A stretch of DNA of 64,000 nt from Gemmata sp. (GCA_025055115.1 JANWYJ010000056.1:1-64000); one strand, 5' to 3'. Shown: positions 52,347 through 61,579, numbered from the stretch's first letter. Translations and numbers: made by a program. The notes: a model not told the origin generated them from the sequence alone.

Positions 52347-53255
52347 GTGAGAATCCTCGGCTATCGCAGTCAACGCACGCTGGCCGCACCGGTGCAGATC
52401 GCCGGCGTGGGCTTCATCACGGGGGCCGAGGTTCGAGTCACACTTCTCCCCGCAGCTCCCGATACGGGCTTGGTATTTCGTCGCATCGATCGACCCGGTT
52501 CACCGACCATTCGCGCCGCCGTCAGTTCCGTCACGAGTACCCAGCGTCGTACCACGCTTGGTCCGCCCGATTGTGGTATCACGCTGGTGGAACACATTCT
52601 CGCCGCCTTATTCGGCTTGCGGATCGACAATTGCTGGATTGAACTCCATGGCCCGGAACCGCCGGGGTTGGACGGCTCCGCCCTCGGATTTGTGCAGGCG
52701 ATGTGCGCGGTGGGCGCGGTTCGTCAGGCGGCTCGTCGGCCGATTTACACGGTTCGTGAACCCGTGCTGGTCCGCTCGGGGGGAGCGACGTTGGCCGTTC
52801 ATCCCGCGGCAGGCCTGGAATGCGTGGCCACCTACCGGCTGGATTACGGGTGGGGAGCCCCTCTAGCGCCACAAACGCACACGCTCCGGATCAGTCCTGG
52901 GGAGTTTGCCCGCGAATTGGCCCCCTGCCGGACTTTCCTGACCGAATCGGAAGTGCAAGCGCTGCGGCAATCGGGTATCGGCTTGCATCTCGGCCCGGCC
53001 GACTTGCTCGTCTTCGGCGCGCAAGGTCCTATCGGCAACCGGGTTCGGTTTGCCGATGAACCTGCGCGCCACAAAATTCTCGACATGATTGGGGATTTGG
53101 CCTTGTGCGGTTTTGACATTGCCGGGCATATCATCGGCTACCGCTCGGGGCATGCGCTGAATGTCGAATTGGCTTCGCGACTGGTCGAACTTGCTCACGG
53201 AAAGCTTCGACGAATACCCCGCCGGGTCGAATCCCCGCGGTGTCATGCCGCTTGA
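52347..53255 (+). CDS. lpxC: UDP-3-O-acyl-N-acetylglucosamine deacetylase LpxC
   Basis: A 302-residue LpxC, which removes the acetyl group in the committed step of lipid A synthesis. The zinc and catalytic residues line up with E. coli LpxC at a constant +4 offset: Glu82 and His83 in LVEHILAALFGL, His242 and Asp246 in ARHKILDMIGDL, His269 in RSGHALNVEL. So an active enzyme is expected. GTG 52347 is the start. It follows ompH by 165 bases and precedes a Gfo/Idh oxidoreductase by 31 bases, which probably shares its transcript. A palindrome lies in its leader. Confidence 0.94.
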   Translation: MRILGYRSQRTLAAPVQIAGVGFITGAEVRVTLLPAAPDTGLVFRRIDRPGSPTIRAAVSSVTSTQRRTTLGPPDCGITLVEHILAALFGLRIDNCWIELHGPEPPGLDGSALGFVQAMCAVGAVRQAARRPIYTVREPVLVRSGGATLAVHPAAGLECVATYRLDYGWGAPLAPQTHTLRISPGEFARELAPCRTFLTESEVQALRQSGIGLHLGPADLLVFGAQGPIGNRVRFADEPARHKILDMIGDLALCGFDIAGHIIGYRSGHALNVELASRLVELAHGKLRRIPRRVESPRCHAA

Positions 53256-53286
53256 GGGGATCGTTCGACGGCCATGAAAGGCTTCT

Positions 53287-54384
53287 ATGACTCGTCTGCG
53301 TCTTGCGGTCATTGGTGTCGGTCATCTCGGTCAACACCACGCCCGTATTCTGGCTAGCTTTCCCGATGTGGAATTGGTGGGTGTGGTTGATGCCAACCCG
53401 CATCAGGCGGCTTTGATCGCTTCACGCCTGGGAACGACCCCTTATGAGCACTACGAACCCCTGATCGGCCGGGTTGATGCGGTCAGCGTTGTCACGCCGA
53501 CAATCTTTCACCATGAAGTGGCCTCGGCTTTCCTCCAAGCCGGGGTACCGACGTTGGTGGAAAAGCCCATCTGCCGCACCCTGGCCGAAGCCGATGAATT
53601 GATTGCACTGGCACAAAAAGCCGGTGTTCCCCTGCAAGTGGGCCACATTGAACGGTTCAATCCCGCCTTTGAGGAGTTGATCAAGCGGCCGATCCGGCCC
53701 AAATTCATCGAAGCGGAACGGCACGGACCGTTCACCGGGCGTTCCATCGACATCGGGGCCGTTCTCGACCTGATGATTCACGACCTCGATTTGTTGCTAG
53801 CCCTGGTCGGCAGTCGCGTGGCACGGGTAGCTGCCGTGGGCGCGGCTGTCTTCGGTGGCTATGAGGATATGGTGAACACACGATTAGAGTTCGAAAACGG
53901 CTGCATCGCCCACGTCACCGCCAGTCGCATCACGCGGCATCCGAAACGCCGGCTGCGTGTCTGGGCGCCCGAAGGGTATGCGGGCATTGATTTCGTCACC
54001 CGGAAACTCACTTTGGTCCAACAAAGTGAAGAACTCCGCCAATACGGGTTGCGCGCCGATCAACTCGATGTGGAAGCCAAAGCCCGCCTCAAAGATGAGG
54101 TTTTTGGTCGCTACCTGCAAGTTCTGAATCTCGATGCCGATCGCAAGTTCGACCAACTCACGGCCGAACTGCGCCATTTCATCCACTGTGTGCGGACCGG
54201 CGAAACCCCTCGGGTCGATGGGCACGCCGGGCGTAATGCCCTGGAATTGGCCGAGCGTGTGTTAGCAGCGCTCCAGGCCCACTCGTGGGACGGCACCGCC
54301 ACGGGGCCGCATGGCCCCCAGCCACCGCCACCGGCGGGTTGGCTTTTCCCCCCGATGCGCTTGGTGCAGAGCGAAGCAGCCTAG
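53287..54384 (+). CDS. Gfo/Idh/MocA oxidoreductase (GnnA-like)
   Basis: A 365-residue Gfo/Idh/MocA-family NAD(P)-dependent sugar oxidoreductase. The Rossmann motif is GVGHLG (residues 10-15), followed by a VVTPTIFHHEVA stretch and the catalytic EKP at 92-94, and the C-terminal domain carries DIGAVLDLMIHDLDLLLAL with a conserved His. The position right after lpxC suggests GnnA, which oxidises UDP-GlcNAc at C3 so an amino group can be added (diamino lipid A). This is inference from context only. The Pro-rich C-terminal ~40 residues are not part of the fold. AAAGG is 5 bases before ATG 53287. Confidence 0.85.
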   Translation: MTRLRLAVIGVGHLGQHHARILASFPDVELVGVVDANPHQAALIASRLGTTPYEHYEPLIGRVDAVSVVTPTIFHHEVASAFLQAGVPTLVEKPICRTLAEADELIALAQKAGVPLQVGHIERFNPAFEELIKRPIRPKFIEAERHGPFTGRSIDIGAVLDLMIHDLDLLLALVGSRVARVAAVGAAVFGGYEDMVNTRLEFENGCIAHVTASRITRHPKRRLRVWAPEGYAGIDFVTRKLTLVQQSEELRQYGLRADQLDVEAKARLKDEVFGRYLQVLNLDADRKFDQLTAELRHFIHCVRTGETPRVDGHAGRNALELAERVLAALQAHSWDGTATGPHGPQPPPPAGWLFPPMRLVQSEAA

Positions 54385-54444
54385 AAGCCCCCCGCCCTGG
54401 TGCACGACCCGGTCCGATTCGCGCGGGACTGGCTGTTGTACGCT

Positions 54445-54694
54445 GGTTGTTGATCCGATCGGTTCGGTTGTTGATCCGATCGGTTCAAATTCCGCCCGCA
54501 GAATCCGCGGACTTTGCCCCCTCCGAGATTTTTGGCCGTTAGAAGATGCAGTTGGAACTCTGACTCGCAGTTGGAACCCTGGCTCTAGGGGGGAGGTTGT
54601 CCGCGGCTAGGAGCCCAGACGAGAAACTCAGCACAACCACGCACGTTTGCTAGCGCAAGCACGTTCGCCAGCGCAGGCACGTTCGCCAGCGCAT
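54445..54694. repeat. Three separate short tandem repeats
   Basis: A 21-base unit is present twice without mismatch at 54445-54465 and 54466-54486. A 19-base unit (17/19) sits at 54548-54566 and 54567-54585. An 18-base unit GCACGTTCGCCAGCGCAN occurs three times at 54641-54694. All lie in gene-free DNA. Confidence 0.9.
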
Positions 54695-54833
54695 GGGATA
54701 CTCTCCCGGGCAGGGAATTCCTTCCAACGGTCGTCCGAAGCCAAACGAGCGTACTGGTTGGGAATCCCGAAATTGTTGCACACAGACGAGGACAGGAGCG
54801 CCCCGACTTGGGTGAGCCGTTTTTCTGGTCAAC

Positions 54834-54860
54834 AAAAAAGCCCGGGGGGAAGGCCCGGGG
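54834..54860 (-). terminator. Intrinsic terminator of the metallopeptidase gene
   Basis: On the minus strand CCCGGG (54859-54854) is followed by a 7-base loop, a second CCCGGG (54846-54841), C and a run of T (54839-54834). It lies about 40 bases past the metallopeptidase stop, where a terminator would be expected. Confidence 0.75.
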
Positions 54861-54898
54861 ATGAAGAGTCGGGTACCGGAGAGAATGTTCCGGAGAGC

Positions 54899-55933
54899 TT
54901 AGCGTTTGGGGAGTTCGGGCGGCAGAAGAACCGGCGGCGGACGATCGGGAGCCAACGGACGAACGGCCGGGCGGAAGTCTGGGGGGGAAGGGGCCGCGGG
55001 CCGGCTGGGTTCGTCATCGGGGGTCGCGGCACGAACTGCTTTGACCGGTGGTTCCAACAGCGGAACGCCCGGAGCCGCCGACGAGCGCAATTCGGTCTTG
55101 GTGCCGCTGGTCATGAGGGCGGCCGCACCCCCTGGGGCGGTGCTGTCGCGCGCCACCACCCGCGCGGGCGGCGTTTTAAGAGCGTCCAGCCATGCTTTTT
55201 CTAGAGCATCCACCGATTCATAGCCATACACACGACTGACCGCCTGGTTCCAACTTTCCACGGTGTTGCCCTGCATCCCCAAAGCGAGGAATTGCAGCAA
55301 TTTTCCACGACCTTCCCGGCCACCACCGCCCTTTTCGACCAGAAAGGCACACACCGAGTAACCTTCGGCATACAGAACGATCATGTCGCGGGGATATTCG
55401 GTCATGCGGAAAAGCGCCTGCAAGCGATAGCCACGGCCCGCATTGAGCAGTTCCCGGCAACGGACATCATGATTGAACCGTTCTTCCTCATTTTCCGACA
55501 AAACACTCCCGCCTTCGTCGGCCCAACGTGGTACAGGTCGGCCAAAATAATGCGCCAAAACAGTGTGAGTTACTTCATGCGGAAGGACACTGTGGAGCAG
55601 TTGCTTCACTTCACCACGAATTTCCATGCGGATACTGGTGACGACCGGCCGTCCCCCCTCTTGCCCAAAGGTGAAGGTCGTGGCACCACCCGCGGAACCA
55701 CTGGTGATCTGGACGCGCAACGGGCAGCGTGACGGCCAGGGGGGCATTTCCCGCCCTAGCCACTCCAAAGCCTTCTCCTTCCGGTAGAACTCGGCCATGT
55801 CGCCGAATTTCTTGGCGAGTTCGGGGGTGGGAGCTTCCGTGCTGAAATTGTCGGTGGTGTAAGTCGCGGCGTGCGCCAACGCCGGTGCCAGAAGCACCGC
55901 GATCACGGCGACGATGGGCCGACGAAGAGTCAT
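54899..55933 (-). CDS. Secreted zinc metallopeptidase, gluzincin-like
   Basis: A 344-residue secreted protein with a signal peptide (PIVAVIAVLLAPALAHA). The zinc-binding motif HEVTH lies at residues 119-123 with Glu140 in RWADEGGSV as the likely third ligand, a gluzincin-like layout (MA clan). The stretch HTVLAHYFGRPVPRWADEG is typical of peptidase-like domains seen in planctomycetes. The last ~90 residues are Pro/Ala-rich and disordered. The substrate is not known. ATG 55933 is the start. A good terminator follows. Confidence 0.87.
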   Translation of the reverse strand: MTLRRPIVAVIAVLLAPALAHAATYTTDNFSTEAPTPELAKKFGDMAEFYRKEKALEWLGREMPPWPSRCPLRVQITSGSAGGATTFTFGQEGGRPVVTSIRMEIRGEVKQLLHSVLPHEVTHTVLAHYFGRPVPRWADEGGSVLSENEEERFNHDVRCRELLNAGRGYRLQALFRMTEYPRDMIVLYAEGYSVCAFLVEKGGGGREGRGKLLQFLALGMQGNTVESWNQAVSRVYGYESVDALEKAWLDALKTPPARVVARDSTAPGGAAALMTSGTKTELRSSAAPGVPLLEPPVKAVRAATPDDEPSRPAAPSPPDFRPAVRPLAPDRPPPVLLPPELPKR

Positions 55934-56759
55934 TCCCTTGACCTCCGTGGGAAAAGACGCCTTGCTGCCCGCAGCAACGAATCAAGGGCATCACAAGTGT
56001 AACCGCAAGTGGTGTGCCAGGTGGGCCACAGGGTGTGCGGATAGGGGAATCCGTCGCCGTAAAATGCGGTGTGAGCAGCAGTTCGGGATTTCACGCGAAA
56101 TGCGGAAGGCAATGACACACGGCATGGACGGTGTAATAACTACAGCCGGACCCGGAAGAGATGGGATGGAAAAGTTTACAAGCCCCCTTTTCGTCGGGCG
56201 ACTATCACTTGATCGTCGCAACGGCTCCGCCGACTTCACCGGCCCGCGTGGATTGATACGAATGCCCACGAATGCCCCCCCTCGCGGCGGAAGGGCCAAG
56301 AGGGACGTATTGGGGGGAAATTGTGAGCTGGGGATATCGGAACGGCCAAGGGGGACGTATTGGGGGGAAATTGTGAGCTGGGGATAGGGATCGGAACGGC
56401 CGCAGCTATCAAGCGACCATGATCCGGGTAGCTGTTTAGCGGTGAGTGAGCGATACGGATCGGTGCGGCCGCAGAGCCTGCCGGCGGTGTTTGCCCGGTG
56501 GTGGCCCGCCGGTGGGGGCAGACTTTCGCGGCCACCCTGGGCGCCGTGGATGTGGGTCAGCGGCGGCGAGGAAGGGTTGTCTGCCGTTGTCCGCTGGTGG
56601 GGGCAGACTTTCGCGGCCACCCGGGCCGACGTGAGACGCCTCCCCGCGGGTCTTGGGTGCCGCGTGGCCGGTGCGGCCCCTTTCTGCTGAGATTGACGTT
56701 CCGCGACGGCACCTTGCCCCGCGGGCCTTGGGTGCCGCGTGGCCGGTGCGGCCCGACCA
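55934..56759. other. Long intergenic region with several direct repeats
   Basis: About 830 bases between two leftward genes (aminotransferase at 56760-57896, metallopeptidase at 54899-55933). No gene recognised. The upstream 200 bases (55934-56180) should contain the metallopeptidase promoter. The remainder is dominated by the 43-, 27- and 38-base direct repeats described next. Small open frames in it come from the repeats. Confidence 0.5.
56294..56754. repeat. Three direct repeat pairs in one gap
   Basis: A 43-base sequence at 56294-56336 recurs at 56344-56386 with one mismatch (offset 50). A 27-base sequence at 56511-56537 recurs exactly at 56596-56622 (offset 85). A 38-base sequence at 56642-56679 recurs at 56717-56754 with one mismatch (offset 75), ending five bases before the aminotransferase stop. 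Confidence 0.92.
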
Positions 56760-57896
56760 TCAACGTGCGGCGGCCAGGGCTTTCTGGAACGCGGCCACTC
56801 CGGCCCCAGGTTCCAGGTTCATGCCGCTTTCCAAAAGCACCAATTCCAACGCGGCGAGTGCCCCGAGGACATCGAAGCTATCAACATAACCCATATGCGA
56901 CAATCGCCAGATCTGCCCTTTGAGGGTATCTTGCCCGTCGGCCAATTTATAGCCGTATTGCTTTTCGAGCCGCTTGAGTGTCGCGGTGCCATCAAGACCC
57001 GGGGGAACCTGAATGACCGTCAGAGCGTTATTGGGCCGCTGGGCAAAGATTTTAAGACCCATGGCTTCCACGCCTGCGCGGCAGGCTGCGGCCAGGCGGT
57101 GGTGCCGTGCCCAGAGGTTTTCGAGACCTTCGGCCCGGATGCGTTGCAGGCTGGCCCGTTGGGCTTTGATGAGAGTATTCGCCGGAGTGAACGGCGTATC
57201 GTTTTCCGCGAGCGACTTGCGGTAGCGGCGGAGGTCGAAGTAGAAGTTGCGCACCGGTGTGGCATCAATCTTCTGCCAGGCTTTCTCGCTCACTGCGACA
57301 TAAGCCAATCCGGGGGGCAGCATGAGGGCTTTTTGCGAACCGCTCACCACCAGATCGAGCTTCCACGCATCCATGCGGCATTCCATCGCGCCCAAACCAC
57401 TGATGGCATCGACAGCCAACAGTGCGTCGGTAGTGGCGACGATCCGGCCGAAGGCCTCGATGTCGTGCCCCACTCCGGTACTGGTTTCCGACAGGGTACT
57501 GAAGACGACTTTGGCATCGGGATGCGCGGCCAGGGCTTGGTGGAGCATCTCCGGTGTCACCGCTTGGCCGTAAGGTACTTCGACGGCGACGATATTCACA
57601 CCGAAGGCCTTCAAAATGCCGCGCCAGCGTTCACCCCAGCGTCCTGCGGTGCAGAGAATGGCCTTCTCGCCAGCGGCCAGGGTACTACTCACCACCGCTT
57701 CCATGCCGCCGGTGCCCGAACACGTGAGTGTGTACACGGGTTGCGTGGTTTGGAATACGTATTTCAGGCCATCGGTCAGCTCGGCCAGAATCGCTTTGGC
57801 TTCGGCCGAGCGATGGTAGGTGACGGGTTTGGCCAGTTCCAGAAGCGTTTCTTCGGGGACCGGTGTGGGGCCTGGAGTGAACAGTCGGGACTTCAT
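56760..57896 (-). CDS. Class V aminotransferase (alanine-glyoxylate / serine-pyruvate type)
   Basis: A 378-residue PLP-dependent class V aminotransferase. The PLP lysine is Lys189 in VVSGSQKALM, the ring-binding Asp is Asp163 in LLAVDAISGLGA, and the N-terminal FTPGPTPVPEETLLELAKP is the class V signature. The length and the GSQKAL motif match the alanine-glyoxylate/serine-glyoxylate group, which includes phosphoglycerate-derived and photorespiratory enzymes; the exact substrate is open. ATG 57896 is the start. The 3' neighbour on the same strand is the long gap with repeats. Confidence 0.9.
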   Translation of the reverse strand: MKSRLFTPGPTPVPEETLLELAKPVTYHRSAEAKAILAELTDGLKYVFQTTQPVYTLTCSGTGGMEAVVSSTLAAGEKAILCTAGRWGERWRGILKAFGVNIVAVEVPYGQAVTPEMLHQALAAHPDAKVVFSTLSETSTGVGHDIEAFGRIVATTDALLAVDAISGLGAMECRMDAWKLDLVVSGSQKALMLPPGLAYVAVSEKAWQKIDATPVRNFYFDLRRYRKSLAENDTPFTPANTLIKAQRASLQRIRAEGLENLWARHHRLAAACRAGVEAMGLKIFAQRPNNALTVIQVPPGLDGTATLKRLEKQYGYKLADGQDTLKGQIWRLSHMGYVDSFDVLGALAALELVLLESGMNLEPGAGVAAFQKALAAAR

Positions 57897-57995
57897 CGCC
57901 TATCCTTTCCTCAGCGCGGTTCACCGGTTGTTGTACAAGCTGTCCGGTGAATTGGCGTACGCGGCAGACGCGAACGACGGCGGTTGATCGGTCGG

Positions 57996-59255
57996 CTATT
58001 GGCCCTGGTTCCAGTAAATCCGGGCATTTTTCGTTTGGCGGCCGACGGCGATGATGTCGGGCCGGCCGTCGCCGTTGAAATCAGCCACGGTGAGGTCTTC
58101 CACCGCGACGCCACCTTCATCCAGAAGGTAGCGTTCCCAAGTGCTGCCGCGGGCATCAGTTGAGCGATAAATCCGCACGCCGCGGCGTTGGGTGTGTTGG
58201 TCGCCCGCTTTGGGGTTGGGATCGTCACGAACACCGATGATCAGTTCGTCGCGTCCGTCGCCATCCAGGTCGGCGAACCACACAGCATGGCCCCAGCGCA
58301 GTTGTTCGTCAATGACGTGTCGTTGCAGTGGGAAGGCTTTCTCGGGGTGGGGTGGACCGGGGGTGTAGACGACAACCTGGTGGCCGTGCCACGGCTCAAT
58401 GGTGGCCATCAGTCCGCGTCCGTCGTTGCTGAGTTTGATTTCGCTGGCGCCGCGGTTGCCTTTGGGATTCGTTTGGTTGGCGGCATGAAGGGTTCGCGTG
58501 GTCCAAGCGTTGTCGGGTCCTTCGGGGTAAACGAGGTTCACGCCTTCGTAGCTAGCCACCAGAATCGACCGACCGGGGCGGGCGAAGCCACCTTGTGGGC
58601 CGGGGTAGAAGTTATGGCAGACGTGCAGTTGCTCGGAGAGAACGATCGGTTTCCAGTTGTCCTTTTTCTCCGGTTGCTGCGCGGGAACTTTCATGGCGAT
58701 GATGCGCACCGGTTTGCCGTCGGTAAAGTTGCCTTTGGCCGTTGCTCCGCGGCCGTGCAGGGGAACATGGACAATTTCCGGTTTCCCGTCGCCGTCGATA
58801 TCCATGGCGCGAATGCGATGAATGCTGGGTTCATCGCACGGAAGTTCGTACATAGTCCATTCCTGGGTGACATCCGGACCACGTTTCAGCCAGGCCAACT
58901 GACCGTGGGTGGTTGTGTCGGCGGGTTTCCATGCGGCCCCGAGAACCAATTCCGGCCGGCCATCGCCGGTGATGTCGAGGGCGGTGATGCAGACGTTATC
59001 GGGCCGGGTTTTGCCGTCGAGGATGGTGTACTTCTTCCACGCCTGGCCGGGCTGGCCTGGATTGTGGTACCAGACGACTTTGTGTTGGTCGACCACAACG
59101 ATATCGGGTTTCTTGTCGCCATCGATATCTTCCACAAGGACCGCGTAACCAATGGTGAGGCCGGTATCGATTTCTTGGGTGGTGAATCGGGGGAACTCGG
59201 CCGCGCAGATCGGGATAGGAACACCTATGGCCCAAGCGAGGATCGCGTAACGCAT
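57996..59255 (-). CDS. Secreted FG-GAP/VCBS repeat protein
   Basis: A 419-residue secreted protein. The signal peptide is RYAILAWAIGVPIPICAAEF. It contains five or six FG-GAP-type calcium-binding units of ~60 residues: VLVEDIDGDKKPDIVVVD, ALDITGDGRPELVLG, AMDIDGDGKPEIVHV, ADLDGDGRDELIIGV and ADFNGDGRPDIIAVG. The DxDGDG loops make a propeller like that of integrin alpha subunits. Role unknown, probably ligand binding outside the cell. ATG 59255 gives the signal peptide; an upstream in-frame extension to 59705 lacks one and would reach the leader of the divergent channel gene. Confidence 0.9.
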   Translation of the reverse strand: MRYAILAWAIGVPIPICAAEFPRFTTQEIDTGLTIGYAVLVEDIDGDKKPDIVVVDQHKVVWYHNPGQPGQAWKKYTILDGKTRPDNVCITALDITGDGRPELVLGAAWKPADTTTHGQLAWLKRGPDVTQEWTMYELPCDEPSIHRIRAMDIDGDGKPEIVHVPLHGRGATAKGNFTDGKPVRIIAMKVPAQQPEKKDNWKPIVLSEQLHVCHNFYPGPQGGFARPGRSILVASYEGVNLVYPEGPDNAWTTRTLHAANQTNPKGNRGASEIKLSNDGRGLMATIEPWHGHQVVVYTPGPPHPEKAFPLQRHVIDEQLRWGHAVWFADLDGDGRDELIIGVRDDPNPKAGDQHTQRRGVRIYRSTDARGSTWERYLLDEGGVAVEDLTVADFNGDGRPDIIAVGRQTKNARIYWNQGQ

Positions 59256-59270
59256 GGTGAAGACCTCAGC

Positions 59271-59298
59271 AAGGTGAGCAGAAGAAGGTGAGCAGAAA
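59271..59298. repeat. 14-base tandem repeat in the FG-GAP leader
   Basis: AAGGTGAGCAGAAG at 59271-59284 is followed by AAGGTGAGCAGAAA at 59285-59298, 15 bases upstream of the FG-GAP start codon (59255, minus strand). The copies differ at one base. Confidence 0.8.
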
Positions 59299-59450
59299 GT
59301 ACCTAGCTTACCACACCGGTAGAGCTTGTCAGGCGTTAGAATAGGCATTCCCGCTCGGTGGCAACGGCGCTTGCGGTTCGCCGGTGGCTGGATGACAATA
59401 CAATTGGCTTGTTGTCGGGAGTCGGGATGATTGGGTGAGGATGGTTCACG

Positions 59451-60245
59451 ATGTCGATCTCCACGTCGCACCGGCCAGCGCGCGAGTGGCTTTTGTTGGT
59501 GCTTGCCCTGATTCTCGTTGGTGGGGCGATCACCCCGGTCTGGCAACTGCTGGGCGGTCCTCAGATGCGCGAGGAATTGGCACGCAAATGGACGGACGAA
59601 CGGCTCCTGCGGCTGTTCATCGGTCCGGAGCAAGTGTTGTGCTATCTGTGTGCGGTGTGGGCCGGATTGATTCTGCAGAGTCGTTATCGCGAAGTGTTGC
59701 GGCAACGCCGCGCCTTCACAATGGATTTACTGCCGACCGAAGAAGGGGCGCGCATCCTTCCCGAAGATGCTCGCCCCCTGAACCGCAAAATCGAGCAGAT
59801 CACCGCGGGGCAGCCATTGATTCTGGCCAACATGGTGCGCTTGGGGCTGGGGAAGTTTGCGATCAGCAAGTCGGCCCCGGACGTGGCCGAAGTGGTCCGC
59901 AACCAGGCCGATGTGGAATTGTCGCGCTTGATTGCCACCATGGCGACGGTGAATTATCTCGCCTGGGCCATACCAGCGATTGGCTTCGTCGGAACCGTGC
60001 GCGGCTTGGGCGGGGCCTTTGGTGTCCGCGAAAGCGACATTCTGAAATTCACCGATCAGGCGAAAGATCAACTCAACATCGCCTTTGATTGCACCCTGGT
60101 GGCGTTGGTCCTTAGCCTGATCGTGATGTATTTCCTGCACATGGTGCAGCGGGCGGAAGAAACGTTGATTACCGACGCGCAGCAGTATTGCCAGGAACAT
60201 TTATTGCTGCGGTTGTATGATCCGGCGAAGGATGGCGGCATCTGA
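59451..60245 (+). CDS. MotA/TolQ/ExbB-type proton channel protein
   Basis: A 264-residue membrane protein with a TolQ/ExbB-like layout: transmembrane segments near 13-35, 60-77, 166-187 and 207-231 and a ~85-residue cytoplasmic loop between the second and third. The third helix contains IPAIGFVGTVRGL (174-186), the GLLGTVxG-type signature of MotA/TolQ/ExbB channels, and the fourth has FDCTLVALVLSLIVMYF with the polar Thr expected to face the proton path. There is one extra N-terminal helix relative to ExbB. Such channels form pentamers that use the ion gradient to drive a two-helix partner (ExbD, TolR, MotB). No such partner gene follows directly. It stands upstream of an Hsp70-like and a vWA gene. 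Confidence 0.85.
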   Translation: MSISTSHRPAREWLLLVLALILVGGAITPVWQLLGGPQMREELARKWTDERLLRLFIGPEQVLCYLCAVWAGLILQSRYREVLRQRRAFTMDLLPTEEGARILPEDARPLNRKIEQITAGQPLILANMVRLGLGKFAISKSAPDVAEVVRNQADVELSRLIATMATVNYLAWAIPAIGFVGTVRGLGGAFGVRESDILKFTDQAKDQLNIAFDCTLVALVLSLIVMYFLHMVQRAEETLITDAQQYCQEHLLLRLYDPAKDGGI

Positions 60246-60358
60246 TCGGTTGTCGTGCCAATGGCATCCCCTGCGGATGGGGGGCATACCCTCCGGTCGC
60301 CGGCGAAAATGGTGCTCGCCAGGCTGGGTGTGGGGGCTTTAACCCGGAAAACGATGTT

Positions 60359-61579
60359 ATGCTGTGGTCGCGGAAATCGGAACCGGTTTATGATCGCATA
60401 CGGGCCGTGGGTCTGGACCTGACGGCCAGTCGGGTGCGGGCCGAGGCTTTGGGCAGCAAATGTCGCCCGCTGGTACTCGACGAACCCGAAACCGAGCTAC
60501 CACTGTTCATCGCCGGTGAACGGCGTGTGCCGGTCGTGGGCCGGGCCGCTGTCGCGTTGTGCCGCCGGTTACCGCATGTGGTGTGCGCGAATTTTCTGGC
60601 ATCGCTGAATCAACCGCGTGAGTGGAAGATCGGCCGCCATACGTTGACCGCGGAGATGGCGTTGGGGCTGATCTTCGAGACCATTCGCAAACCGGTGCTC
60701 GGGGAAACGGAAGCGATTGGCCTGGCATTGCCCGCGTATTTGGCCCCAGCTCAGGTGACGCAGATGGCCGCGACCGCCCATCGCGCCAAACTACCTCTGA
60801 AAGGAACCACGGTCGGAGCTTTGGCCCTAGTGGCCGACAACGCGGCCTCCCTTCTCCGTGGCTCCCCCCCCAGCTCCGTGCGGCCCTGGGCCGAGTGGGT
60901 GGTGCCACTGCGCAGCGAACCGCGACCGGCGGCAGTGGTCGTGGTCGTCGATGTTGATGAATGTGCCTTGAGTGCCGTCTTGGTTCAGGTGAATCCAGAT
61001 CGTGTGAAAATCGCGGCGGCGGCGGCCTGGCCCCGATTGGCCCACAAAATCTGGAAAGATCGCTTGCTCGATGCCGTCGCGGATCGTTGCGTGCGTTTGT
61101 GCCGCCGCGATCCCCGGGATTCGGCCGAAGCGGAACAAAGCCTCTACGATCAACTCGACAACGCCCTCGACCGCTGCCGCGCCGGCCAACGTATCAGCCT
61201 GACCATCCGAACGGCGCACTGGTTTCAGGATATCCTCCTACAACCCGAGGAATTCGAAAGCTATTGCCACACCCTCAGCCGGCTCGCCGGCGAGTCGATC
61301 CGCGACTTCATCCATGGCAGTGGGTTACTCGAACCACCGGCGGTCGTGTGGCTGACCGATGCCGCCGGCCGCCTGCCCGGCTTGGTCGGCGCTCTGCACG
61401 CCAATACCTCGGAAGCAACGGCCATCGAAGTGCTGCCTCCGCACGCCGTGGCGGCAGCGACAGCCGCACTAGTCCCCCGGTGGCTGGCCGGCGATCTGCC
61501 ACGCACCCATTTGGATAACGTGATTCCGCTCGAACTCCCGACCGCACTGACCCCCCACGCCCAACCCGGTGCGAAGTAA
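60359..61579 (+). CDS. Divergent Hsp70/actin-fold protein
   Basis: A 406-residue protein with Hsp70-like N-terminal landmarks: VGLDLTASRV at ~17-26 (phosphate-1 position), then GLALPAYLAPAQVTQMAATA (121-140), which resembles the Hsp70 VPAYFNDSQR region, and TVGALALVAD (151-160), comparable with NEPTAAALAY. At the phosphate-2 position the family's DLGGGTFD reads DVDECALS (~198-205), so the glycine triplet is absent and ATP hydrolysis is doubtful. There is no signal peptide. The gene lies 113 bases after the channel gene and 28 bases before the vWA gene, so all three probably form an operon. The role may be regulatory or assembly-related; this is inference. Confidence 0.7.
   Translation: MLWSRKSEPVYDRIRAVGLDLTASRVRAEALGSKCRPLVLDEPETELPLFIAGERRVPVVGRAAVALCRRLPHVVCANFLASLNQPREWKIGRHTLTAEMALGLIFETIRKPVLGETEAIGLALPAYLAPAQVTQMAATAHRAKLPLKGTTVGALALVADNAASLLRGSPPSSVRPWAEWVVPLRSEPRPAAVVVVVDVDECALSAVLVQVNPDRVKIAAAAAWPRLAHKIWKDRLLDAVADRCVRLCRRDPRDSAEAEQSLYDQLDNALDRCRAGQRISLTIRTAHWFQDILLQPEEFESYCHTLSRLAGESIRDFIHGSGLLEPPAVVWLTDAAGRLPGLVGALHANTSEATAIEVLPPHAVAAATAALVPRWLAGDLPRTHLDNVIPLELPTALTPHAQPGAK

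Larger units (their letters stand above)
54385..54898. other. Convergent intergenic region, repeats and terminator
   Basis: About 510 bases between the Gfo/Idh stop and the stop of the leftward metallopeptidase gene. Besides the tandem repeats at 54445-54694 and the terminator at 54834-54860, no gene was recognised. Frames on the plus strand are short, Arg/Pro-rich and without start signals. Confidence 0.55.

Noticed and set aside
56294-56754. Insertion-sequence ends suggested by long direct repeats
   Set aside because: No inverted terminal repeats, target-site duplications or transposase; the copies are close together as in the other local duplications.
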